14,834 nucleotides of DNA from positions 1-14,834 of the forward strand of contig JAFISE010000360.1 in the NCBI GenBank assembly GCA_022560025.1. The letters are read 5' to 3'. The notes under the pieces were generated by a model that ran no database searches, had not been told where the DNA came from, and saw only the letters and a program-made list of their open reading frames with translations. The stretch is from Stagonosporopsis chrysanthemi (Eukaryota > Ascomycota > Dothideomycetes > Pleosporales > Didymellaceae). Position 1 is the first letter of the stretch; every line of letters starts with the position of its first letter. Below, one piece after another: positions 1-8,400 of this stretch. Both the position numbers and the translations under genes were made by a program.

Positions 1-99
1 CCGCTTCGGAGGTGAGATGGTTCCGTAGCGGAGCCCTGGTGAGTCCGATCCTGAGGCACGTAAGTGCCGAGGCGCTAGTCGCGGGCCTAGCCCGTCACA
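1..99 (-). repeat. Unmutated GC-rich edge; possible LTR terminus
   Basis: This block keeps CpG, CpA and TpG and has normal GC content, then changes abruptly to AT-rich sequence at about base 100. Read on the minus strand from base 99 it begins TGTGACGGG, which fits the TG-start of an LTR and resembles fungal gypsy LTR starts as I remember them. Its other end lies outside the window, so neither a CA end nor a target duplication can be checked. It could instead be the edge of a unique region or of a young insertion. No convincing protein was seen in any frame. Confidence 0.3.
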
Positions 100-1261
100 T
101 AGACAACCTTTATATTAAGAGTAATAATAGTAATAAGTATAAGAAAGAACTTAAGAATAATAGTATTAAGCTAAAAGTGTACTTTATAGCTATACTAAAT
201 AAGTATAAGATAGATAAGTAGTATTAGCAAGCTCTTAAAAAAAAAAAAAAAACTAATTTTAAGAGTTTTAGTAATTTAGACAACTTAGCTAGTAATAAAG
301 AATATAAAAGTAATAATAATAATAATAATAAGTAGATATAAGCTATCTAGTGCGCTAGCGCCTTAGTAATTTTTATAACTAATTAAAACAGCTTAGACTT
401 TAATAATTTCTCTTAAACTTTAATTATACTTAACTTATTATAGGAATAATATCTAGAGATTGTTAAAGTAAAGGTTCTAAGAATATTAGATATATTATCT
501 ATAGATTCTTCTTTAGTAATACTCTCTTAACTTATTTATACTGTTTTTTTTTCTATTAAAATATTATATTGTAATTAATTATTACGTTTAATTATTATAG
601 CTATACTCTTACCTCTAGCTAGTAATAGAGCTAATAGAGTATCTAGTATACTGTTAGATCTTAAGAGCCTTAAAATAATTGTACTCTAGACTATAAAAAG
701 TAGAACCTAGCAATTAAATTACTTGCTAAAGCAACTACAGCGCAGTCTCTAAGAAAGTAAAGAAAGTAAGGTAATACTAATTGTATAGAACAGATAGTAA
801 AGTACTACAGCTTAGGCTAGAGATCTTGTTGCGCTATATCTATAATAGAGTTCTGCCTCTTATACTAGATATGTCTAGACTTAATTTAAAAAGGCTGCCT
901 ATACCTTTACTAGCTATCTATATCTATATTGCCTTAACTATAGGTAAATATTATTATATTTAATAGTAAAAAGTATTAAAACTAAGTATATACTAAATTA
1001 CCTAAGGTTTTAAACCTGTTTGCAGATTAGAATACCTTTATATAGCTAGCTATCTACTATACTATAATAATAACAATCTTAGCAAGCTACTATTCTACAA
1101 CTAGTATACTTAATACTTACTTTTAAAAAAAAAATTATATAGCTTGTTATTAATAATAATAAGTTATTCTAAATAGATAAGTAGCTATTATTTTAACAGT
1201 TTATACGCTTTTTTTAGCCTATACCTGTGTTAACTAGCTGTTTTAAATTTAGCACGTTAGT
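100..1261. other. AT-rich RIP-degraded stretch, unassigned
   Basis: Strongly RIP-mutated sequence with no element I can name. The first part (about 112-345) reads on the plus strand as a Lys/Asn-rich coding-like frame. It includes six AAT codons at 312-329 that could be RIP products of an Asp (GAT) run. An A16 tract (237-252) sits between a 9-base inverted repeat, CTCTTAAAA (232-240) and TTTTAAGAG (257-265). A CpG-bearing palindrome GCGCTAGCGC lies at 352-361. A 60-codon open stretch at 781-963 matches no family I know. Part of this may be the N-terminal region of the hAT gene that follows. Confidence 0.4.
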
Positions 1262-2093
1262 TAAGTATTAATTTAAAGACACTAAGGCAATATAGCTCTA
1301 AGACCTTAGTAAATATATAAGGCTATCTATTATACTTAATACCTAGACTTCTAGTAATTACCTAAGCTTCTTAGTAATTAAAGAATACTATATTAACAAC
1401 AAGTAGAAGCTTAAGAAGTGCTACTAGATTTTATCTCTATATAAAGAAAGTATACTAGAATATCTATAGCTAAGGAAGTTATATAAGTCTTTTAAGTACA
1501 AGTACTATAAAAAGGTTGCTTAGTATTATATATAATAATATAAGTAATAATAGTACTTTATTATAGTTAGTTAAAGCTCTTTTAGCTAAAGAAAGTTATA
1601 TATAAAGCTTTAGAGAAAATACTATCTCTTACTTTATACACGTAATTAATCTTGTTGTTTAGGATATTATATTCTATCTAAAGCTCTTAGCTTCTCTAGA
1701 GATAGAATAAAAAGAAATACTACAATTTTGCTATATTTAAAATATTTAAATAGATATAGTAGTACTTAATTCTTTATATAAGGTAAACTTTCTTTTATTA
1801 TAGATATTTATTATATACTTATAAAGACACAGCTGTAAGCTATTATTATTGCAATTAATCTATTGCTTTAATAATTTAAGAGGTTTTTAGCAACCTAGTA
1901 GAACTTACTAGCAAGCAAATACTTATTAGTTATTTAAGGCGTAAAAACAAGGTAGAATTCTACGTTTAATATATATAAACGCGTAGTTAAGCTTTAGCTA
2001 GATATTAACAAATAGCTTAAGTAAAAAATCTAGCTAAAAGGCACAAGTTTTAAGGCTAATTAAGATACTACTAAGGTAGATTTTAAAGACCTT
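1262..2093 (+). pseudogene. hAT-family transposase remnant
   Basis: Degraded hAT (RNase H-like DDE) transposase, which in life would cut and paste a class II element. Landmarks in order: an LDxW-like motif with Asp at 1346-1348, the family's first catalytic Asp. Then a Y-W pair (TAT TAA, 1391-1396), EVLLDF (1415-1432) and a KYTR segment replacing the usual HTG. A YNNISNNST segment (1531-1557) corresponds to the family's DNASNNST, with Asp changed to Asn. HVINLVV then QDI follows (1639-1668). Finally TR-stop-NSTF (1947-1967) is the conserved TRWNST, with the Trp codon now TAG at 1953. The frame moves twice (2, then 1, then 0), so indels have occurred as well as RIP. No BED finger or C-terminal dimerisation domain was found. 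The gene stops dead at the LTR starting at 2094. The start is only the first recognisable sequence. Confidence 0.7.
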
Positions 2094-2371
2094 TGTAAGA
2101 ACAAGCCTAGTTCTTTAAGCCTACCTTTTACTACCTAACAACTACTTAACTTAGATTAGTCTTCTAACTACTCTTTAGTACAGTCTTCTCTAAGCTCCTA
2201 GGTATAAGAAGAAAAGTCTCTACAGAGTTTAGATAGATAGTTTTAAAGTATCTTTTTATATAAGACCTATAGAAATAAAGATCTAGTTCTATAGTTTATT
2301 CTAGTACTCTTATACACCTTATAGCAGATACCTATATAATTTAGACTCTTTTAGTATTCTGTATTGTTATA
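2094..2371 (+). repeat. 278-bp LTR, copy 1 of 3
   Basis: Same 278-bp sequence as 5205-5482 and 11213-11490, in inverted orientation to both. It begins TGTAAGAACAAGCC and ends GTTATA, from an ancestral GTTACA. This gives the TGTAA...TTACA termini typical of LTRs. It cuts the hAT transposase. The left flank is ACCTT (2089-2093). The right flank is TTATA (2372-2376), so no clean 5-bp target duplication is visible, although ACTTT occurs at 2376-2380. It could be a solo LTR with a damaged right edge or one LTR of a rearranged element. Confidence 0.8.
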
Positions 2372-2839
2372 TTATACTTTAAAACTTGTCCTAGCTAGTA
2401 ATAGCCTTATAATAATATTACTATAGTTTGTTTAGTTATTTATATAAGCACAGCTAGAGTATTATACCTAAACTAAACAAGTCTTTAAATTATTTATATA
2501 ATAGTTAGAATACTAGAGATCTTTTAACAACTAAAGCTTATAAGTTTAAAACTTCTTGCAACTTACTACTTTAGAATTAACTTTAGAAAAGCTGCGTTAG
2601 ATTGCGCTAAGATAGACACTTAAAGACTATTAATACAGTGTTTGTATACTAAACGCTTAGAGTTACTAAATACTTACTCTAGGCCTTATAGCTTATTACA
2701 AAATTAAGGCTATAGAGCTATATATAATAGTTATTATTATAAGATATTTTAGTATAGTATTCTATAGACTTATATAACAAAGTTCTTATACAAAAGTTAT
2801 CTATATAAAGTAGTAGTATAGCTACTATAGGTAATATAT
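2372..2839. other. RIP-degraded stretch, unassigned
   Basis: AT-rich sequence between the LTR and the end of the minus-strand pogo transposase. It should hold the 3' untranslated region and terminal inverted repeat of that pogo element, and either the rest of the interrupted hAT gene or internal LTR-element sequence. One plus-strand frame reads fairly evenly with Gln/Trp-type stops (roughly 2373-2760), but I recognise no motif in it. Confidence 0.35.
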
Positions 2840-4690
2840 ATATAAGCTAGTAAAAAAGGTATTATAAGCTTTAAGCAACTATAAGCACTTATAGTACAAT
2901 ATATAGGCTTTACTTTAACTATAAAAGCTTTTAAAGTTGTAGTCTTACTTTTTTAGAGTAATTATAAAGCTTTTACAGTATTGCAAGCTTTTTTAGTAGT
3001 AGCTCTAGCTGCTTTCTAAGTATCTATTACTTAACATTCTTTTACTTTTATTTTTATATACTTTTTTTTCTTCTTTACTTACTATTAATACTTTTCTTTT
3101 TTAATCTTCTCTTTGTATAGCTTATTAGCAGCTGCTAACTCTTTTATCTTAACCTTTCTTAGCTCTTTTTCTTCTTTCTTTGCTTTAGTAACTGCTATCT
3201 AAACCTGTACCTCTTAAATAGCTTAAGGTAACTATATTATAGCTCTGCTATAATACTCTTAATACTGTTATAAGTCTAATTGCTTGCTAGGTTGCTTTTA
3301 CTACTTTTACTTCTTATATAGCTTCTGCTGCAAGCTATTTAGTTTATTATAAAGGAGCTCTACCTAAGTTAATAGGTAGTAGATAGTTTAGCTAAGCTTC
3401 TAAGTACTTGTACTATAAAGATTCTTTACTTCTATATATAGTATAGTACAAGCTTTAAGCTAGTCTTGTGCTAAATAAGCTATAGAACTAGAAGTAACTA
3501 AGCCTAAGTTAATAGGTACTATATAGCAGAATCTATTAAATATAATATTAGAGTTTAGTAAGCTTATCTTTATAGCTGTAAAGGCTTTTTATACTAGCTT
3601 AGATATAAATATAGCTACCTAAGCAAGCTAAAATAAGCTAAAAAAGTTGCCTTTTAATAATAGAAATAGACTTTAAGTCTTCTAGAGGTGGTTATTAAGC
3701 TTAGAGGTATATACAAAGAAAAGAGGCTTAAAGCAGACTACGTCTAATAGCTGTAGCGTCTAAGTACTAAAGTAGTAACATAGCTAGTATAATTTAATTC
3801 TTATTATAGTAGTTAATAAAGTTCTTTGTTAGATAGCTACTATAGCTATCTACTATTAAAAGTCTATAACTTTAATATACCTTTACCTTTGTATAATAAT
3901 TAAATATCTGTTTAAGCTAGGCTAATCTAATATTATTATTTGTCTAGCTAGTAAGCAAAGAAGCTATATAAATTAAGTAGTTTTTAACTTCTATATTAGC
4001 TACCTAATAACTCTAGATTATAAAGTTTTTTAATATAAATATAATACCTAGTAGTAGTATAGTACTATCTATATAGACTGCTGCTAATAAGCTTACTTAC
4101 TTATATAAGCTATCTTAACAAGCCTGTTAAACTTCTTTCTTCTTATATTAATACTTACTAAAGATATATTTTGTTCTTCTTAGCACTCTAATTACAAAGC
4201 TCTTTTTATCTATATTGTACGTATATATAAGCTTAATAGAGTATTTAATAATCTTTTTATATAGAATATTAAAGTATAGCTTGTACTTATACTTAGACTT
4301 AGCGTTATAGTAATTAGAGTCTATACTAGTCGTCTATTTAGCTATAATATAGTTATAGTAACAGTATAGAAAGTATATAACCTAGCTCTTAGAGACTCTC
4401 TCTTATATAATAAAAAATACAAAATTTTATACTATAGTCTTTATAAGTACTATATAACGCGCAGTAAGCCTTTTTATATACTTAAGTAGGTTAGATTCTT
4501 ATTAGTTGTTAAGCTTTTAGTTGTTATAATACTTAATATATTAAGAGACCTATACACTATAATATATACGCAATAATATTATATATAATATACTGTGTTT
4601 TTCTATAATATCTATATAGACAAGTTTATTACTAGAGTTTAAATTACAGATCTCTGCAAAGGCAGCTTTTAACTCTAGTATAGTATTAAG
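2840..4690 (-). pseudogene. pogo/Fot1-like DD35D transposase remnant
   Basis: Minus-strand relic of a Tc1-mariner superfamily transposase of the fungal pogo/Fot1 type. Order from the N-terminus: a helix-turn-helix-like stretch (NKLVYIDI near 4620), NN-stop-KL then a Gln-rich segment, KYIKRLTA, and VSKS-stop-V (the family's SKSWV). The catalytic core follows with NIDKKSF (Asp at 4208-4210; family NxDEKGF), FSKY, WVSLLAAV with TGG now TAA, TNNNIRLAWLKQ read through TAG, LLIVDSYSSY (Asp at 3848-3850; family DGHSSH) and LQLLDV (Asp at 3742-3744). All three acidic positions are still Asp codons. The last two lie about 35 residues apart, as in DD35D enzymes. One frameshift lies near 3795-3800. The C-terminus is a Lys/Ala/Glu-rich helical tail (about 3240-2900), usual for this family. 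It points away from the plus-strand relative at 5063. Both ends are approximate. Confidence 0.85.
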
Positions 4691-5062
4691 TTATTACGTG
4701 TTTAAAAATAGTATTATTTTAGTATTCTAAGTATTTAGTAACTCTAGGTATTTAGTATATAGATACTATATAGTATCTGTACATACTATATATACCTTTA
4801 AGCTGTGCACACTAAAACAACTTTAGGTAATAACTAAAAATAAAGTAATAGAGCTATATATAAAAGCTATTATATTAAGATTTTTTATAGTAATAATCTA
4901 TTAGGTTCTATAGTACTTGCTTTGTTACTACTTTTTATTTAAACGTGTTATGCAGCTACTATATATAGTAACTACTATATTTATACATATAATGCCTAGA
5001 TTTGTATAACACTTAATTACTAAAATAAGTATTTATTTTCAACGCGTTATAACTTAACAACT
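4691..5062. other. Spacer between two divergent pogo relics
   Basis: AT-rich spacer that should hold the 5' ends and terminal inverted repeats of the two head-to-head pogo elements. RIP has erased any inverted repeat I could recognise. It contains a perfect 18-base palindrome, AGATACTATATAGTATCT, at 4761-4778. No coding sequence was seen. Confidence 0.4.
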
Positions 5063-6675
5063 ATAGCACCTATTAATAATGCGCTTGCAGTAATTAAAGT
5101 ACTAGAACTAGGAGAGAAACTTATATATTAAATAATTACTAATTAGTTTGCTATTAATTACTTAATACTAGCGCAGAAATATAAAAGTGTTTAAGTACTT
5201 CTAGTGTAACAACGCAAGATGCTAAAAAAGTCTAAATTACATAGGTATCTGCTATAAGGTGTATAAAAGTACTAAGATAAACTATAAGACTAGATCTCTA
5301 TTTCTATAGGTCTTATATAAAAAGATACTTTAAAACTATCTATCTAAACTTTATAGAGGCTTCTTTTCTTATACCTAGGAGCTTAGAAAAGACTGTACTA
5401 AAGAGCAGTTAGAAGACAGATCTAAGTTAAGTAGTTGTTAGGTAGTATAAAGTAGGCTTAAAGAACTAGGCTTGTTCTTATATCTAGAGATTAAGAACCT
5501 TAACTAGCAGAAGCTTACCTTATAATAAGAAGCAGAGCTTATAAAGTATATAAAAAAGCTTACTACTTGTTATATACTTTTTATAAGAGAGATAATACAA
5601 AATTTTATATTATCTATAGCTAAAGAATATATAAGTAAGAGCTAAGGTACTTAGTTTATTAATAACTACTCTATCTATCTTATCTCTTAATACTTAATAG
5701 GTATAGACGCTAATTGTTATAATACTAATTTATATTAAACCTATAAGCTTTACTTTAACCTACTATAACACAAGATTACTAAATATAAAGTTAATAGCTA
5801 TTATATATATAATATAGATAAAAAAGGCTTTATAATTAAGATTACTACTAGAACTAAATATATATTTAGTAAGCAGATATAAGAAAAGAAAAAGGTTAAA
5901 GTATTACTTTAAAATAGTAATTAGATATAAGTAATACTGCTAGCCTGTGTGTATAGTAATAAGACAGCACTACTGCTAGGTCTTCTTTATAAGTCTACTA
6001 ATAGTACTCTGTAATCAAGCTAAGTAAAAGAAATAAAGCTAAGAGTATATAATATACTTATTTTCTCTTTACTTACTAGCTAGACTAACAATAATATAGG
6101 TCTTGCCTAGCTTTAACAGGTATTTAATTGCTTTACTAAGACTAAGGTGTAAAAAAAGTAGTATCTCTTAATTTTTAACAGCTATAGATCTTATATAATA
6201 ATAGACTTTATTAACTACTATAATTAGAATAAGATACTTTTAGCTATTTTTTCTCTTTACTTAACCTATACACTGCAGCTATTAGACATAGTATTATTTA
6301 AGCCTTTCTTAACTATGTATTTAAAGAAGCTTATAATACACCTCTATAATAGCTAAAGACTATTAGTAATTAAGAAGAGTAACTTCTTCTACTTATTCTA
6401 AAAGGCTTAAATAAGTATGTTTACTTAGAAGTTAATACTTAAGTTTTTTAAGGCAATAGGTATAGTACTCTTTTAACTTATACTAAACACTAACTTTTTA
6501 ATTTTTAGGTCTTTTTTCTAAAAGCTCTAAAAATCCTAGTAAATTAACTAAGCTTACTATAGTAACTTTAAAGACACATCTAACTCTTCTTGTACTCTTT
6601 GCGTAATATACAAAGAAGTGTATAGTAAAGCTAACAGAGTTTTTTACTTTTTCTAGCTCTCTAACCTCTTAGTAT
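5063..6675 (+). pseudogene. pogo/Fot1-like transposase remnant split by a solo LTR
   Basis: Plus-strand relative of the transposase at 2840-4690. It appears to begin at ATA (5063-5065), a RIP product of ATG, followed by APINNALAVIK then LELGEKLIY, which fits the N-terminus of fungal pogo transposases. The reading stops at about 5204, where a 278-bp LTR is inserted, and resumes after 5487. Core motifs: KLT then a Gln-rich run, IKYIKKL, NIDKKGF (Asp 5817-5819), ACVYSNKTALLLG (family ACxxADGxALPPG), TNNNIGLA, LIFNSYRSY (6177-6179 is AAC, so the second catalytic Asp is Asn) and LQLLDI (Asp 6285-6287). The last two sites are 36 codons apart, as in DD35D. Many Gln/Trp positions are now stops. The C-terminal tail fades between 6500 and 6675, where LINE sequence begins. 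It was an active-type transposase once and is now dead. Confidence 0.87.
5205..5482 (-). repeat. 278-bp solo LTR, copy 2 of 3, with target duplication
   Basis: On the plus strand it begins TGTAACAACGC and ends CTTGTTCTTATA, from an ancestral TTACA. It is flanked by identical 5-bp direct repeats TCTAG at 5200-5204 and 5483-5487. It is exactly as long as the other two copies. The strand is set from the copy at 11213-11490, which has a polypurine tract on its upstream side. Removing the LTR and one TCTAG (283 bp) rejoins the two halves of the pogo transposase in the same frame. No internal retroelement sequence is present, so this is a solo LTR left by LTR-LTR recombination. Confidence 0.92.
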
Positions 6676-8400
6676 ATAGAGTCTCTAGACTCTAAGTCTC
6701 TTTAATACTTTAATAACTGTGCCTTAAAACAGCTCTAGAAGGTCTTAAATTATTAAGCTTTTTTTCTAAGCAGCTTAAACTCTAGTAAAGGCACTTTTAA
6801 ACTCTAAGTCTCTAATACTGTCTAATACTATATTACTAAGACTTACAAGATTACCTAGCTATAGAATACTATTACTACTGCCTTTGTAGCAGCTATAGAT
6901 TATTATATAGAAGGCTATTCTAACTCTTAAGAAGCTAAGATTGCTATAGAACTGCAGCAGAGAGTTATTAAAGCTCTAACCTTTCTTTCTTAAAGTAATT
7001 CTCTCTCTAGCTTCTACTAAAGTAGTAATACTAATTAAAATAACCTTAGAAGCTAAGAATTAGGATGCTACTCTTAGGCAGACGTAGCTAGAGACTCTTA
7101 AAACACAGTATTAAGCAGAAGTAGTAGTAGGCTCTTAAACTCTACTAGGTCCTAGCTTAACCTACTCTTTAAGCTAAAAGAAGATATTTAAATTTTTGTT
7201 ATAATCTCTAACTTATTAATATAATTATAATAACCTTCTTTCTTTATAATAAGATAGGCAGTATATAAAAGTATAGAAGAAATTACTCTTTAAAATATCT
7301 TTACTATATTACTAATTAATACAAGCTAGGTAATTATGCTAGTAAATAAAATAATTAAAGATTAACTTTTAACTTAAAGAAACTAAGAGCTTATAGTAAA
7401 AGCTCTAGGTAGAAAAGCAATTAAGATCTTAGAACACTAGATTAACTACACTGTGTAAGAAGTACTTAGCTCTTTCTAGACCTTAGATAGTACTAAACTA
7501 CCTACTACTACTTAGCTAGTAGAAGAAGAAGTCTGCTTACAAACAGGCAAGCAGCTAGTTAGCTGCAGGCCTTTATACTATAGAGCTAACTAGAATAGAC
7601 TTACTATATAGATTATATTATATAAAGAGCTAGTTTACTTATTCTAGCTCTTTAGTACTAGCTAATTCTTAAAAGAAATTTACAAACACTCTACTATCTA
7701 GAGATATAACTTAGGCTGCTAGTAGTACTACAATATTACTTACTGTATACAAGTTACTTACTATATATACTATAGAGACTGCATAGATAGATACTAAGAG
7801 CTTTATAGTATAGACTATTACTATAAAGCTAAGTATACTAACTACTATAGCTTATACTTAGCTAGTTACTTTAACTACTTAGCTACCCTCTACTAAGTAT
7901 ATAGACATATAATTAAGCTTACTAAGGCTAAACTAAATACTATTTACTATGTAGGCAGAGTAATATATTAGTATTTCTATAAGACAGTAGAGGTAACTTT
8001 TTACTAAATAATACTGTAGTATAAAAGTACTCCCCTAGAAGCTACCTAAGAGATCTTAGCTTCTTACTTCTTTTTTTAAAGGCAAGCACCTAAAGAAGAT
8101 AGTAGAGCAGCTATAATAGAAATAAGCAGTGCCTCTTAAGTATCTTTACCTACTAATAGCAGAGAAAAAAGACTAAGACAGGCTGCTATAAGCTGTGCAA
8201 ACCTAAATATAAGAGATATATCTACTAATAGTCTATACTTACAACTAACTATTTATACTAACTTTTTAACCTTAGAAAAAGAGAATACTAGTATAAGTAA
8301 TAAACTACTATCTATATACTAAAACACTTATACATACTCTCTGCCTATAATAAGTATTAACAGCCTAGCTAGCAAAGAAACTAACTCTATATATACTAAG
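6676..8400 (+). pseudogene. Tad-like LINE ORF1 (gag-like, CCHC knuckles) remnant
   Basis: First ORF of a non-LTR retrotransposon of the Tad1 type common in ascomycetes. Its product would bind element RNA. One frame runs from an ATA (6676-6678, probable former ATG, then ESLDSKS) to about 8400 with RIP-type stops. Middle landmarks include TAFVAAIDYYIEG (near 6865), a basic Ser/Asn-rich stretch, ADVARDS (family WADVAR) and a KEDI-stop-IFVIISN segment. The cysteine knuckle region follows (7717-7880), where several Cys and His codons are now Tyr, for example KAKYTNYYSLYLASYFNY against the family's KAKCxNCxGPHxASxxxC. The start is uncertain because this frame overlaps the fading C-terminus of the pogo gene. 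The end is set by the first recognisable ORF2 sequence. Confidence 0.75.

Noticed and set aside
12..221. 69-codon open frame across the left edge
   Set aside because: It straddles the sharp GC-to-AT boundary, so its two halves have different origins. No recognisable domain.
232..265. A16 tract between a 9-base inverted repeat, terminator-like
   Set aside because: A bacterial-type terminator makes no sense in a fungal genome, and such structures are expected by chance in this base composition. A retroposon poly(A) tail is possible but has no supporting flank.
312..329. AAT trinucleotide microsatellite
   Set aside because: More simply explained as a RIP-altered run of Asp codons (GAT to AAT) inside a coding-like frame.
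781..963. 60-codon open frame on the plus strand
   Set aside because: Short, hydrophobic, no motif, and in the middle of RIP-degraded sequence. Probably a chance gap between stops, at most part of the hAT N-terminal region.
5205..5482. First read as part of the pogo transposase coding sequence
   Set aside because: The same 278 bp occurs twice elsewhere outside any pogo gene and is bounded by target duplications, so it is an insertion.
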